This document shows, piece after piece, positions 16,879-26,260 of a stretch of 61,780 nt of DNA (its first letter is position 1; the number at the start of each line of letters is the position of its first letter). The notes under the pieces were generated by a model, which saw only the letters and a program-made list of their open reading frames with translations, had not been told where the DNA came from and searched no databases. This DNA is from JBFXAF01 sp050184585 (lineage in GTDB: Bacteria; Pseudomonadota; Alphaproteobacteria; Rhizobiales; Rhizobiaceae), in NCBI GenBank assembly GCA_050184585.1, contig JBFXAF010000016.1, positions 1 through 61,780 on the forward strand. Reading direction: 5' to 3'. The position numbers and the translations under genes were made by a program.

Positions 16879-17904
16879 ATGCCGCCTGTCCTCCGCCTCC
16901 TAGGGAAGCGGCTGGGAACTTCGCTGATCGTACTGATCGGCGTGTCCCTGCTGATCTTCGCCATCGCCCGGGTGATCCCCGGCGATCCGGCGCGCATCGC
17001 GCTCGGGCCGAACGCCACGGCCGAGGCGGTCGAGGCGCTGCGCCAGCGCTTGCATCTGGACCAGACGTTCATCGTGCAGTACGGCCATTTCATCTCCGAC
17101 CTGTTTCGTGGCGACCTCGGCGTCTCGCTCTACACCAACCGACCGGTCACCACCGACATCGCCCAGTTCCTGCCCGCGACGCTGGAGCTGGTGCTCGTCG
17201 CCGGCATCATGATGGTGGCGCTCGGCCTTCCGCTCGGCGTCATGTCGGCCCGCTGGCGCGGTTCCTGGATCGACCATTCGATCCGCATGGTGACGCTGCT
17301 CGGCGTCTCGGCGCCGAGCTTCGTCTGGGCCGTCATACTGATGCTCCTCTTCGCCTATTTCGTTCCGCTGTTCCCGATCGCCGGACGCATCTCAGACAGC
17401 TACTCGATACCAACCCTGACGGGTTTCCTGCTGGTCGACACGCTTGCCGCCGGAAACTTTCGCGCCTTCGGCAACGCCGCATGGCACATCGTCCTGCCGG
17501 CCTTCGCGCTGGCGCTTTCGGGCATCGCCCAGGCCGCGCGCCTCACGCGTTCCAACATGGTCGAGACCTATGACAAGCCCTACATCGAGATGGCGCAGTC
17601 CTACGGTTTCCCGGAAAGGCGGATCGCCCGCCGCTACGCCTTCAAGCCGTCGCTGATCCCGTCGCTCACCATAATCGGCCTCGACTTCGCGGCGATGCTG
17701 GGCAACGCCTTCCTCGTGGAGGCGGTGTTCGCCTGGCCGGGCCTGTCGCGCTACGGGGTGGCGGTGATCCTGAGGAAGGACCTGAACGCCATCGTCGGCA
17801 CCGTGCTGATCATCTCGGCGATGTTCCTGATCGTGAACGTCATCGTCGATCTCTTGATAGCCTTCATCAATCCGCGCATCCGCCATTCGCAGAGGCCGGC
17901 ATGA
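16879..17904 (+). CDS. ABC transporter permease, DppB type
   Basis: This 341-aa inner membrane protein has six predicted membrane segments, starting with T-S-L-I-V-L-I-G-V-S-L-L-I-F. It shows the family N-terminal feature V-I-P-G-D-P-A-R-I-A-L-G-P-N-A and the large periplasmic loop before the second segment. The cytoplasmic coupling motif (E-M-A-Q-S-Y-G-F-P-E-R-R-I) sits around residue 240. It pairs with the DppC-type permease at 18107. The gap to that gene is filled by a palindromic repeat. Confidence 0.92.
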   Translation: MPPVLRLLGKRLGTSLIVLIGVSLLIFAIARVIPGDPARIALGPNATAEAVEALRQRLHLDQTFIVQYGHFISDLFRGDLGVSLYTNRPVTTDIAQFLPATLELVLVAGIMMVALGLPLGVMSARWRGSWIDHSIRMVTLLGVSAPSFVWAVILMLLFAYFVPLFPIAGRISDSYSIPTLTGFLLVDTLAAGNFRAFGNAAWHIVLPAFALALSGIAQAARLTRSNMVETYDKPYIEMAQSYGFPERRIARRYAFKPSLIPSLTIIGLDFAAMLGNAFLVEAVFAWPGLSRYGVAVILRKDLNAIVGTVLIISAMFLIVNVIVDLLIAFINPRIRHSQRPA

Positions 17905-17934
17905 GGGGGTGTGTGCAGATGGCGATGGGTCTTT

Positions 17935-18066
17935 GCCCCCTCCACCGCCTTCGGCGGTCCCCCTCCCCCGTAAACGGGGGAGGATCCAGGCTGCGGCCGG
18001 CCGCGACGTTTGATCCTCCCCCGCGAAGCGGGGGAGGGGGACCACGCGAAGCGTGGTGGAGGGGGC
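17935..18066. repeat. GC-rich palindromic intergenic repeat, copy 2
   Basis: This 132-bp element shares the edges and internal hairpins of the copy at 86-219 (GCCCCCTCCACCGCC at the left, GGTGGAGGGGGC at the right, ACCACGCGAAGCGTGGT inside). It lies inside the ABC transporter operon, between the two permease genes, and contributes almost the entire intergenic gap. Confidence 0.88.
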
Positions 18067-18106
18067 GGGCGCACCGGGCAGCACTGTCTCAACCGCAGGT
18101 GCGAGC

Positions 18107-18940
18107 ATGAAGCGCACGCTCGCCATCCTGCTCCGCAACCCGCTGTCGCTGCTCGGCGTGATCCTCGTCGGCTTCGTCGTGCTGTCGGCCCTCCTCGCCG
18201 ATCTCATCGCGCCGTTCCCGACGCATGCCGGCGCTGTGGTCGACTTCGCCAACAACAACAGGGCGCCGGCCTGGCCATACATCTTCGGCACCGACCTCGT
18301 CGGCCGCGATCTCTTCTCGCGCATCATCTACGCCTACCGTATCTCGCTGATCCTCGGCGTCGTCGTGCTCGCCATCGCCGTGCCGATCGGCGTCACCATC
18401 GGCCTCGCCGCCGGCTATCTCGGCGGCTGGATCGAGTACGGGCTGATGCGGCTGACCGACGTCTTCCTGTCGATCCCGCCGCTGGTTCTCGCCATGTCGA
18501 TGATGGGACTGCTCGAGCCGACGCTGACCAACGGCATGATCGCGGTGACCGCCATGTGGTGGCCCTGGTACACGCGCCTCGTCTACAATCTGACGCGCTC
18601 CGAAAAGGAGGAGGGCTACGTGCTCGCGGCCGAGGTCATCGGCGCGTCCAGGCTGCACGTCATGTTCCGTGAGATCCTGCCGAACTGCGTGCCTTCCATC
18701 CTGACCAAGATGACGCTCGACCTGGGCTTCGTCATCCTCATCGCCTCCTCGCTCTCCTTCCTCGGCCTTGGTGTTCAGCCGCCGACGCCGGACCTTGGCT
18801 CGATGGTGGCCGACGGCGCGAAATACCTGCCGGATTCCTGGTGGCTGACGGTGTTTCCGGGCCTGGCGATCCTCGTCGCCGTGTTCGGCTTCAACCTGAT
18901 CGGCGACGCGCTGCGCGAAATTCTCGGGGTCGAGCAATGA
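18107..18940 (+). CDS. ABC transporter permease, DppC type
   Basis: This 277-aa permease has six predicted membrane segments. F-G-T-D-L-V-G-R-D-L-F-S-R near residue 60 is the hallmark of DppC-like permeases, and the coupling helix is A-A-E-V-I-G-A-S-R. The ATG at 18107 (M-K-R-T-L-A-I-L-L) was chosen because upstream in-frame codons lie in the palindromic repeat. Its stop overlaps the ATG of the ATPase gene by ATGA. Together with 16879 it forms the membrane channel of the importer. Confidence 0.92.
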   Translation: MKRTLAILLRNPLSLLGVILVGFVVLSALLADLIAPFPTHAGAVVDFANNNRAPAWPYIFGTDLVGRDLFSRIIYAYRISLILGVVVLAIAVPIGVTIGLAAGYLGGWIEYGLMRLTDVFLSIPPLVLAMSMMGLLEPTLTNGMIAVTAMWWPWYTRLVYNLTRSEKEEGYVLAAEVIGASRLHVMFREILPNCVPSILTKMTLDLGFVILIASSLSFLGLGVQPPTPDLGSMVADGAKYLPDSWWLTVFPGLAILVAVFGFNLIGDALREILGVEQ

Positions 18941-19827
18941 GCGCCCCGACCCTCCTGATCCGCGACCTGAAGCTGGGTTTCAAATCCTGGTCGAGCGTCG
19001 TCGAGGTGCTGCATGGCATCTCGCTGCACATCGGCCGCGGCGAGCGTGTGGCGCTGGTCGGCGAGAGCGGCTCGGGCAAATCGGTGACGGCGCGCCTCGT
19101 GCTCGGGTTGATCCAGCAGATGAAGAGCGCACGCGTTTCCGGCCGGGTCGACTTCGAGGGCCGGGACCTGTCCACGATGTCGGCGAGCGAGCGCCATGCG
19201 CTGCGCGGCACCAGGATGTCGATGATCTTTCAGGATCCGACCTCGTCGCTCAATCCGGTCTATCGCATCGGCGCGCAGTTCCACGAGGTCCTGCAGCGCG
19301 CCGCGCCGGGGATCGGCGTCGAGGATGCGCGGCGGCGCGCGGCCGAGATGCTGGCCGACGTGTCGATCGGCGAGCCGGAACGGGTGCTCGATTCCTACCC
19401 ATTCCAGCTTTCCGGCGGCATGAACCAGCGCGTCATGATCGCCATGGCGCTCGCCAACGAGCCGTCGCTGCTGATCGCCGACGAGCCGGGCACCGCGCTC
19501 GACGTGACCGTGCAGGCGCAGACGCTCGGCCTGATGCGCGACCTCGTCGCCCGGCAGGGCACGTCGGTCCTGTTCATCTCGCACAATCTCGGCGTGGTGC
19601 GCGAGTTCGCCGACCGCGTCTACGTGATCTACAAGGGCCGCATCGCCGAGCAGGGGCCGACCGCGGCGCTGTTCGAGGCCCCGCGCCATCCGTATACGCG
19701 CGCGCTGCTCAAGGCGGTTCCCCGCATCACCGGCGGCGGCATTCCCGACATCGAGGACGCATCGGAGAACTACTTCGCGCCGCTGGAGGTGCATGAGGGG
19801 TATGCGGAACCGGGGGTGGGGGGATGA
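18937..19827 (+). CDS. ABC transporter ATPase, DppD type
   Basis: This 296-aa nucleotide-binding subunit has Walker A (G-E-S-G-S-G-K-S), the Q-loop at M-I-F-Q-D-P, the signature L-S-G-G-M-N-Q-R-V, Walker B (L-L-I-A-D-E-P) and the switch His in I-S-H-N-L-G-V-V. The C-terminal extension H-P-Y-T-R-A-L-L-K-A-V-P is the oligopeptide-transporter element. It is translationally coupled to the preceding permease. It powers the importer as a pair with the ATPase at 20009. Confidence 0.94.
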   Translation: MSAPTLLIRDLKLGFKSWSSVVEVLHGISLHIGRGERVALVGESGSGKSVTARLVLGLIQQMKSARVSGRVDFEGRDLSTMSASERHALRGTRMSMIFQDPTSSLNPVYRIGAQFHEVLQRAAPGIGVEDARRRAAEMLADVSIGEPERVLDSYPFQLSGGMNQRVMIAMALANEPSLLIADEPGTALDVTVQAQTLGLMRDLVARQGTSVLFISHNLGVVREFADRVYVIYKGRIAEQGPTAALFEAPRHPYTRALLKAVPRITGGGIPDIEDASENYFAPLEVHEGYAEPGVGG

Positions 19828-19847
19828 GGTCGACATTGCTTTACCCC

Positions 19848-19979
19848 GCCCCCTCCACCGCCTTCGGCGGTCCCCCTCCCCCGCTTCGCAGGGGAGGATC
19901 CGAGGTCGCGGCCGTCGCCGACGTTGATCCTCCCCCGTTTACGGGGGAGGGGGACCACGCGAAGCGTGGTGGAGGGGGC
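19848..19979. repeat. GC-rich palindromic intergenic repeat, copy 3
   Basis: A further 132-bp copy of the family at 86-219, with the same complementary ends and internal hairpins. It lies between the two ATPase genes of the ABC operon, 20 bp after one stop and 29 bp before the next start. Confidence 0.88.
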
Positions 19980-20008
19980 GTCGGGTTTGCCGTCGGAGGG
20001 TTCTCCAC

Positions 20009-20824
20009 ATGACCCAGCCCCTCCTTTCCCTCCGCTCGGTATCGAAGATCTTCCACGTCAACGGCCGCGAGGTGCGCGCCGTGGACGACGTGTCGTTCGA
20101 CGTCGCCGAAGGCGAGTGCCTGGCGATCGTCGGCGAGAGCGGCTCGGGCAAGTCGACCATCGCCAACATGATCCTCGGCATCTACCCGCAGACGCTCGGC
20201 GAGATTGCGTTCAAGGGGGCCGCGCTGCCGGGCCGGCGCGAACTCCCGCACCGGCGCGCCATCCAGCTCGTCCAGCAGAACCCGCTGTCGTCGCTCAATC
20301 CGAGGCGCACGGTCGGGGCGTCGCTCAGGCTGGCGCTGGACGTGCACGGCATCGGCGAGAAGAGCGGTCGCGCCGAGCGCGCCGGCCAACTCCTGGAGGA
20401 GGTCGGGCTGCCCGCCGATTTCCGCAAACGCTCGCCCGCGGCGCTCTCCGGCGGCCAGCGCCAGCGCGTGGCGATCGCGCGGGCGCTCGCCTGCCAGTCG
20501 GAACTCGTGGTGCTCGACGAGCCCACCTCGGCGCTCGACGTGCTGGTCCAGGCCCGCGTGCTGAAGCTGCTCGCGGACCTGAGGAAGCGCCGCGGCCTGA
20601 CCTACGTCTTCATCACCCACGACCTTTCGGTTGTCCGCAACATCGCCGACCGCGTCGCCGTCTTCGAGAAGGGACGGCTGGTCGAACTCGCCGACACCGC
20701 CGCGATCTTCGAGGATCCGCGGCATCCCTATACCCGCCGGCTCATCGCCGCCGTGCCCGTCGTGACGACGGCGGAGGCCGAACTGCGCGGACGCATCATG
20801 GAGAACCAGAATGCAAGTGCCTGA
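20009..20824 (+). CDS. ABC transporter ATPase, DppF type
   Basis: This 271-aa second ATPase of the importer has Walker A (G-E-S-G-S-G-K-S-T), the signature L-S-G-G-Q-R-Q-R-V, Walker B (V-V-L-D-E-P-T-S-A-L-D), the H-loop (F-I-T-H-D-L-S-V-V) and the C-terminal H-P-Y-T-R-R-L-I. It ends 14 bp inside the start of the GAF protein gene, so the two are tightly linked. Confidence 0.94.
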   Translation: MTQPLLSLRSVSKIFHVNGREVRAVDDVSFDVAEGECLAIVGESGSGKSTIANMILGIYPQTLGEIAFKGAALPGRRELPHRRAIQLVQQNPLSSLNPRRTVGASLRLALDVHGIGEKSGRAERAGQLLEEVGLPADFRKRSPAALSGGQRQRVAIARALACQSELVVLDEPTSALDVLVQARVLKLLADLRKRRGLTYVFITHDLSVVRNIADRVAVFEKGRLVELADTAAIFEDPRHPYTRRLIAAVPVVTTAEAELRGRIMENQNASA

Positions 20825-21308
20825 CTATGCCGCCTTCACCAGCTCCGTCGCGGCGGACGGCGTCGACCCGCAAAAGGCGTTCGACGCGCTGTGCGTCCTG
20901 ACGCGCGACGTGGTGGGCGCGAAACTCTTCACCGTCATGACCCACGACGGCAGGAAGCGCGTGGCGAGCCGCGTCTACTCCAACATGCCGGACGCCTATC
21001 CCGTCTCCGGCACCAAGCCCGCCAACGAGACGGACTGGTCGCGGCAGGTGATCGCCGAGAAGCGCACCTTCGTGGCCAACGACATCGAGGGCATCGCGGC
21101 GGTCTTCTACGACCACGAGCTCATCAAGTCGCTGGGCTGCGAGAGCGTCATTAACGTGCCGATCGTCGTCGGCGGCGAGGTGCTCGGCACCATCAACTGC
21201 CTGCACGAGGCGGGCTTCTACACGGCCGACAAGGTGGAGGCCGCCGAGGCGCTGAAGCTGCCCGGCGCGGTCTGCCTGCTGCTCAACGAACTGAAGGGAG
21301 CCCACTGA
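20811..21308 (+). CDS. GAF domain protein of the hydantoinase operon
   Basis: This 165-aa protein consists almost wholly of a GAF domain: V-V-G-A-K-L-F-T-V-M, then V-I-N-V-P-I-V-V-G-G-E-V-L-G-T-I-N-C-L-H. GAF domains bind small ligands, but no output domain is attached. It overlaps the upstream ATPase gene by 14 bp and its stop overlaps the next start by one base (TGATG), so it is made with the transporter and hydantoinase. It may sense the imported compound or act as a small enzyme-like accessory; the role is unknown. Confidence 0.85.
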   Translation: MQVPDYAAFTSSVAADGVDPQKAFDALCVLTRDVVGAKLFTVMTHDGRKRVASRVYSNMPDAYPVSGTKPANETDWSRQVIAEKRTFVANDIEGIAAVFYDHELIKSLGCESVINVPIVVGGEVLGTINCLHEAGFYTADKVEAAEALKLPGAVCLLLNELKGAH

Positions 21309-23380
21309 TGGCCAAGACAACGATCCGGGTGGCGACCGACGTCGGCGGCACCTTCACCGACCTGGTCTGCTTTGAGACCGACCATGCGACCGGCGAACAG
21401 CGCATCGTGACGGCCAAGTCCGACACCACGCCGCCCAACTTCGAGCAGGGCGTCTTGAACGTGCTGGAGAAGGGCGGCGTCGATCCGAAGTCGATCGACT
21501 TCCTGGCGCACGGCACGACGGTGGTGATCAACGCGCTGACCGAGCGCAAGGGCGTCAAGGTCGGGCTGATCACCACGGAAGGTTTCCGCGACACGCTGGA
21601 GATCGCGCGCGGCAACCGGCCGGACTTCTTCAACCTCCACTACGAGAAGCCGAAGCCCTTCGTGCCGCGCTATCTGCGCCGGGAACTGCCCGGCCGCGTG
21701 ACCTACAAGGGCGAGGTGCTGAAGCCCCTGGACCTTTCGGGCCTGCCGGCGATCATCGAGGACTTCAAGGCCGAGGGCGTCGCGGCGATCGCCATCTGCT
21801 TCCTTCACTCCTACGCCAACCCAAGCCATGAACAGGCGGCGCTGGCCGAGGTGGCGAAGCTGTGGCCGGACGTGTCGGTGGTGTCGTCGCACCAGATCAC
21901 CCGCGAATGGCGCGAATACGAGCGCACCAACACGGCGGTGCTCTCGGCCTATGTCCAGCCGACGGCTCAGCGCTACCTGTCGCGTCTTGCCGGAGGGCTG
22001 AAGGAGAAGGGCTTTGGCGGCAGCCCCTACATCATGCAGTCGAACTGCGGCGTCGATTCGTTGGAATCGGTGTCGCGCATCCCGATCACCATGGTGGAAT
22101 CCGGCCCGGCCTCGGGCTTCTGGGGCGCGGCCGAGCTCGGCAAGCTGGTCGGCGAGCCCAACGTGCTGGCCCTCGACATCGGCGGGACCACGGCCAAGTG
22201 CTCGCTGATCGAGAACGGCGAGGTCAAGATCAAGACCGACTACTGGATCGAGCGGGACCGCACCTCGTCCGGCTATCCGATCATGGTGCCGGTGGTCGAC
22301 CTGGTCGAGATCGGCAATGGCGGCGGCTCGATCGCCTGGGTCGACGACTTCGCCAAGCTGCATGTCGGGCCGCGCTCGGCCGGCGCCATGCCCGGCCCGG
22401 CCGCCTATGGCCGCGGCGGCACCAGCGCCACCACCACCGACGCCAATCTCTGGCTCGGCCGCATCAACCGCGACTATTTCTGCGGCGGCGAGATCGTCGC
22501 CGACATGAAGGCGGCGGAGGCTGCCCTCGGCGACGTCGCCACGAAGCTCGGCGTCGGCGTCGACGAGGCGGCGCGCGGCATCGTGCGCATCGCCAACAAC
22601 AACATGGTCAACGCGCTGAAGCTGGTCTCGCTCAACCGCGGTCACGACCCGCGCGATTTCACGCTCGTCGTGTTCGGTGGCGGCGGCGCCATGCACGGCG
22701 TGGCGCTGGGCGTCGAACTGGGTGTGAAGAAGGTCGTGGTGCCGGCCGGCGCCAGCGTGTTCTCGGCCTGGGGCATGATGATGTCGGACCTTCGCCGCGA
22801 CTACTTCGTCACGCGACTGGCGGACCTGAAGAAGGGCGCAGCGGCGGGCATCGAGAAGGTCTTCGCCGAGTCCGAGGATCTGGCGAAATCGCAGTTCGCC
22901 GCCGAGGGCGTCGATGGAAAGAAGGTGAAGTTCTTGCGCTACGGGAAGTTTCGCTACCAGAACCAGGAGCACACGACCGAGGTGCTGATCGAGGAGCGCC
23001 CGATCACCGACGAGAAGCTCGCCGGCATCGAGAAGGCGTTCCACGAGACCTACGAGCGCGAATACACCTACCGGCTCGACGCCCCGGTCGAAATGGTGGG
23101 CATCCACCTCGTCGCCTCCGCCGAGGTGGGCAAGCTCACCATGAGGACGCGCGAGGCGACCGGAGCGAAGGCGGAGACGGCGCTGAAGGGCCACCGCGAC
23201 GTCGACTACGCGCTGGAGGGCGTCCACAGGGCGGCGATCTATGACGGCACGAAGCTCGAGCCCGGCATGAGTTTCGCCGGCCCGGCGGTCGTCGAGGATC
23301 CCGGCACCACGGTCGTCGTCCACCCCGGCAACAAGGTCGAGGTCGACGGCTTCGGCAACTTCCACATCCACCTGTCGTGA
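21308..23380 (+). CDS. hyuA: Hydantoinase/oxoprolinase subunit A
   Basis: This 690-aa ATP-dependent enzyme subunit opens cyclic amides (5-oxoproline, N-methylhydantoin or hydantoins). The N-terminal domain begins T-D-V-G-G-T-F-T-D, the ASKHA phosphate motif. A second nucleotide motif, L-D-I-G-G-T-T-A-K, lies near residue 293, and F-G-G-G-G-A-M-H-G near 455. Length fits the HyuA family (about 690 aa). It starts at TGATG with the GAF gene and is followed within 12 bp by subunit B. The exact substrate is not determined by sequence; acetone carboxylase-type use is unlikely with the racemase and peptidase nearby. Confidence 0.93.
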   Translation: MAKTTIRVATDVGGTFTDLVCFETDHATGEQRIVTAKSDTTPPNFEQGVLNVLEKGGVDPKSIDFLAHGTTVVINALTERKGVKVGLITTEGFRDTLEIARGNRPDFFNLHYEKPKPFVPRYLRRELPGRVTYKGEVLKPLDLSGLPAIIEDFKAEGVAAIAICFLHSYANPSHEQAALAEVAKLWPDVSVVSSHQITREWREYERTNTAVLSAYVQPTAQRYLSRLAGGLKEKGFGGSPYIMQSNCGVDSLESVSRIPITMVESGPASGFWGAAELGKLVGEPNVLALDIGGTTAKCSLIENGEVKIKTDYWIERDRTSSGYPIMVPVVDLVEIGNGGGSIAWVDDFAKLHVGPRSAGAMPGPAAYGRGGTSATTTDANLWLGRINRDYFCGGEIVADMKAAEAALGDVATKLGVGVDEAARGIVRIANNNMVNALKLVSLNRGHDPRDFTLVVFGGGGAMHGVALGVELGVKKVVVPAGASVFSAWGMMMSDLRRDYFVTRLADLKKGAAAGIEKVFAESEDLAKSQFAAEGVDGKKVKFLRYGKFRYQNQEHTTEVLIEERPITDEKLAGIEKAFHETYEREYTYRLDAPVEMVGIHLVASAEVGKLTMRTREATGAKAETALKGHRDVDYALEGVHRAAIYDGTKLEPGMSFAGPAVVEDPGTTVVVHPGNKVEVDGFGNFHIHLS

Positions 23381-23391
23381 GGAGCGGCGCG

Positions 23392-25053
23392 ATGACGAAA
23401 TACGCCAACGACCCGATCACGCTGGAGATCATCCAGAACTCGCTCCAGGCGACCGCCGACGAGATGTTCGCCGTCATGAGGAAGACGGCGATGAGCTCGA
23501 TCATCTACGAAGTGCTCGACATGGGCACCGGCATCACCGACGCGAAGGGCGCGCTCGCCTCCTCGGGCGCCGGCATCCCGGCCTTCGTCGGGGTGCTGGA
23601 CAAGGCCGTGAAGGTGATCGTCCAGAAGTTCGCAAAGCCCGGCGACATCGAGCCGGGCGACGTGTTCGCCACCAACGATCCTTATTATGGCGGCGTCACC
23701 CACCTGAACGACATCATCGTGGCGATGCCTGTCTTCGCCGGCGGCCGCATCATCGCCTGGACGGCCAACATCGCCCACAACTCCGACGTCGGTGGCATGG
23801 CGCCGGGCTCGCTCACCGGCGAGGCGACGGAGATCTTCCAGGAAGGCCTCAGGCTTCCCGCGATCAAGCTGATCTCGAAGGGCGAGACGATCCGCTCGGT
23901 GATGGACATCATCAAGGTCAACTCTCGCATGCCGGACGTTCTGGAAGGCGACGTGTGGGCGGCGATCGCCTCCGTGCGCATCGGCTCCAAGCGGCTGGTT
24001 GAACTCGCCGAAAAGTACGGCGTCGACACGTTCGAGAACGCGATGGGGGCGTTCATGGAATTCGGCGAACAGGTGTCGCTGACGGAACTGAAGAAGCTGC
24101 CGAAGGGAACGTTCGAGCTGACGGAGGAACAGGACGACGGCCGCTTCTTCAACGTGAAGATCACCATCTCCGACAACGAGTTCATCGTCGACCTCAGGGA
24201 CAATCCCGACCAGTCGACCAACCCGGTGAACACCAGCCGCGACGGCGTGATGGTCTGCGCGCAGATGATCTTCAAGTCGCTGACCGACCCGTACTCGCCG
24301 GCCAACGAAGGCTCGTTCCGGCCGATCACCCTTCTCACCCGCCCGGCCTCGGTGTTCGAGGCGGCGGAGCCGGCACCGCTCGGCTTCTACTACGAGATCG
24401 AATTGAGGGTGTACGACCTGATGTGGCGCTGCCTGGCGCAGTACATGCCGGAGCGGCTGGCGGCTGGCCACTTCGCCTCCGTCTGCGGCACCTTCATCGG
24501 CGGCGTCCACCCCGACACCGGCCGCCAGTACACGATCATCGAGCCGCAGATCGGCGGCTGGGGCGGCAGCCGCGGCCGCGACGGCAACAACGCGATGTTC
24601 TGCGGCTTCCACGGCGAGACGTTCAACTGCCCGGCCGAGATCAACGAGGCCCGCAACGGCCTCTATGTCGACCGTATGGAGCTCAACCTCGAGCCCGGCG
24701 GCGAGGGCAGGTTCCGGGGCGGACGCGGCATCGTCATGGATTACCGCCTGCGCGCCGACAACGGCTTCCTGACCGTCGGCTATACGCGCTCGAAGTTCCC
24801 CGCCTGGGCGCTCGACGGCGGCAACGAGGGCACACCGAACTATGTCCGCTACCTCGGCAAGGACGGCACCGACCAGCGCTACGCCTTCGTGTCGGGCCTG
24901 ACCACGCACGCCGGCGACGTGATCCGCGTGGTCACCGGCAATGGCGGCGGCATCGGCAATCCGAAGGACCGCGATCCCGAACTGGTGAAGGACGACATCA
25001 GGAACGGGCTGATCACGCCCGAGCGGGCGAGGGAAGTCTACGGCATGGGGTGA
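23392..25053 (+). CDS. hyuB: Hydantoinase/oxoprolinase subunit B, first copy
   Basis: This 553-aa protein is the partner of HyuA. Typical HyuB features are the N-terminal D-P-I-T-L-E-I-I-Q-N-S-L, the A-T-N-D-P-Y-Y-G-G-V-T-H-L-N-D metal-site segment near residue 95, and G-G-W-G-G-S-R-G-R-D-G near 385. The ATG at 23392 follows GAGGAG; an in-frame GTG at 23377 overlapping the hyuA stop is an alternative. A second, clearly related subunit B lies at 27358, so this operon has one A and two B subunits. Confidence 0.93.
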   Translation: MTKYANDPITLEIIQNSLQATADEMFAVMRKTAMSSIIYEVLDMGTGITDAKGALASSGAGIPAFVGVLDKAVKVIVQKFAKPGDIEPGDVFATNDPYYGGVTHLNDIIVAMPVFAGGRIIAWTANIAHNSDVGGMAPGSLTGEATEIFQEGLRLPAIKLISKGETIRSVMDIIKVNSRMPDVLEGDVWAAIASVRIGSKRLVELAEKYGVDTFENAMGAFMEFGEQVSLTELKKLPKGTFELTEEQDDGRFFNVKITISDNEFIVDLRDNPDQSTNPVNTSRDGVMVCAQMIFKSLTDPYSPANEGSFRPITLLTRPASVFEAAEPAPLGFYYEIELRVYDLMWRCLAQYMPERLAAGHFASVCGTFIGGVHPDTGRQYTIIEPQIGGWGGSRGRDGNNAMFCGFHGETFNCPAEINEARNGLYVDRMELNLEPGGEGRFRGGRGIVMDYRLRADNGFLTVGYTRSKFPAWALDGGNEGTPNYVRYLGKDGTDQRYAFVSGLTTHAGDVIRVVTGNGGGIGNPKDRDPELVKDDIRNGLITPERAREVYGMG

Positions 25054-25076
25054 GGCGGCCAGGATTTCGCCCATAG

Positions 25077-25235
25077 CCCCTCCCAGCGAGTAGGAGGGGA
25101 ACAAGGCAGATGCCGCAACGGCCGACGAAGTTCGAAGTTTGCCGCCGGACGCGGCCGCAAAGGTCTCCCTCCACCCTTTGAGGGGTTGGGGCAGGTCGGC
25201 ACGACATTGTCCCGTCCTGAACAGGCGGGGAACGA
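25077..25235. repeat. Mosaic of short palindromes between hyuB and racemase
   Basis: The 203-bp gap holds a CCCCTCC/GGAGGGG hairpin at 25077-25099, a CTCCCTCCACCC tract with GGGGTTGGGG near 25165-25192, and a CCCGTCCTG-aa-CAGGCGGG pair near 25211-25230. It resembles another subfamily of the rhizobial palindromic repeats but has no second copy in the window. GGAGGAAGG near 25236 is the ribosome site of the racemase. Confidence 0.4.
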
Positions 25236-25256
25236 CGGAGGAAGGAAGAGCAGACC

Positions 25257-26093
25257 ATGACCGACAAACCGCTGAAGATCATGTACCTGAACCCGCTGGC
25301 GTCGTCGGCGAGCTACGACCCGATCTTCGCCGACATGGCGCGCGCCCACAAGCTGCCGCAGACCGAGGTGCATGTCGCGTCGCTGCCGGAGAGCGAGGGC
25401 GGCTTCACCCATATCGAGTTCCGCGCCTACGAGGCGATGGTGACGCGCGGCATCATCCGTGCCGTGCGGGCGGCGGCGAAGGAGGGCTTCGACGCGCTGG
25501 CCATCGGCTGCTTCTACGACACAGCGCTGCACGATGCCCGCGAAATCTCCGGCGGCATGATCGTCACGGCGCCCTGCGTGGCGTCGTGCGAGATCGCGGC
25601 CAGCCTGTCGAACCGTTTCGGCATCATCGTCGGCCGGCGCAAATGGGTGCACCAGATGCACGCGACGGTGCGCGAACACGGCCACGAGCACCGGCTGTCC
25701 GGCTTCTATCATGTCGAACTCGGCGTGAACGACTTCCAGAAGGACCATTCCGAGACCGAGCGCCGCCTGACCGAGGCGGGGCGCAAGGCCGTCGAGGAGG
25801 ATTTCGCGGAAGCGGTCATCCTCGGCTGCACCATGGAGATCGGCTTCTACCGCGATCTCGAGAAGCGGCTCGGCGTGCCGGTGATCGATCCGTCGGTGGC
25901 GGCGCTGAAACGCGCCGAATACGCGGCGGTGCTGAAGCGCCAGTGTGGCTGGGGACCGAGCCGCCGCTGGTCGAGCGAATCGCCGTCCGAGGAGGAGATC
26001 GCCCGCTTCGGCGGTTTCGACGAGGGCGAGGCCTTTGGCAGCCGCATCGTCGTGCCGGCGGAGCCGGCGGCGCCGGTGCGGAAGGCGGCGTAG
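25257..26093 (+). CDS. Asp/Glu/hydantoin racemase family protein
   Basis: This 278-aa protein has the two-cysteine arrangement of cofactor-independent racemases: one Cys in A-I-G-C-F-Y-D near residue 83 and the other in V-I-L-G-C-T-M-E-I near residue 190. Hydantoin racemases interconvert D- and L-hydantoins so that a stereospecific hydantoinase can use both. Its place between HyuA/HyuB and an aminopeptidase fits this role. It is slightly longer than hydantoin racemases (about 240 aa), with an extra C-terminal tail. Maleate isomerase-like activity is a less likely alternative. Confidence 0.85.
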   Translation: MTDKPLKIMYLNPLASSASYDPIFADMARAHKLPQTEVHVASLPESEGGFTHIEFRAYEAMVTRGIIRAVRAAAKEGFDALAIGCFYDTALHDAREISGGMIVTAPCVASCEIAASLSNRFGIIVGRRKWVHQMHATVREHGHEHRLSGFYHVELGVNDFQKDHSETERRLTEAGRKAVEEDFAEAVILGCTMEIGFYRDLEKRLGVPVIDPSVAALKRAEYAAVLKRQCGWGPSRRWSSESPSEEEIARFGGFDEGEAFGSRIVVPAEPAAPVRKAA

Positions 26094-26099
26094 GAAATC

Positions 26100-26225
26100 G
26101 CCCCCTCCGGCCCTTTCGGCCACCTCCCCCGCTCCGCAGGGGAGGATCCGGGGCCGCGGACGGCCGCAGCATTGATCCTCCCCCGTTCACGGGGGAGGGG
26201 GACCGCTGTAGGCGGTGGAGGGGGC
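26100..26225. repeat. GC-rich palindromic intergenic repeat, copy 4
   Basis: This 126-bp copy of the family at 86-219 is somewhat diverged: the left edge is GCCCCCTCCGGCCC and the right hairpin ACCGCTGTAGGCGGT. It starts 7 bp after the racemase stop and ends 35 bp before the M24 peptidase start. Confidence 0.85.
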
Positions 26226-26260
26226 GGCAGCTTCGAATAAATGAAGGAAGGAAACCGAGA

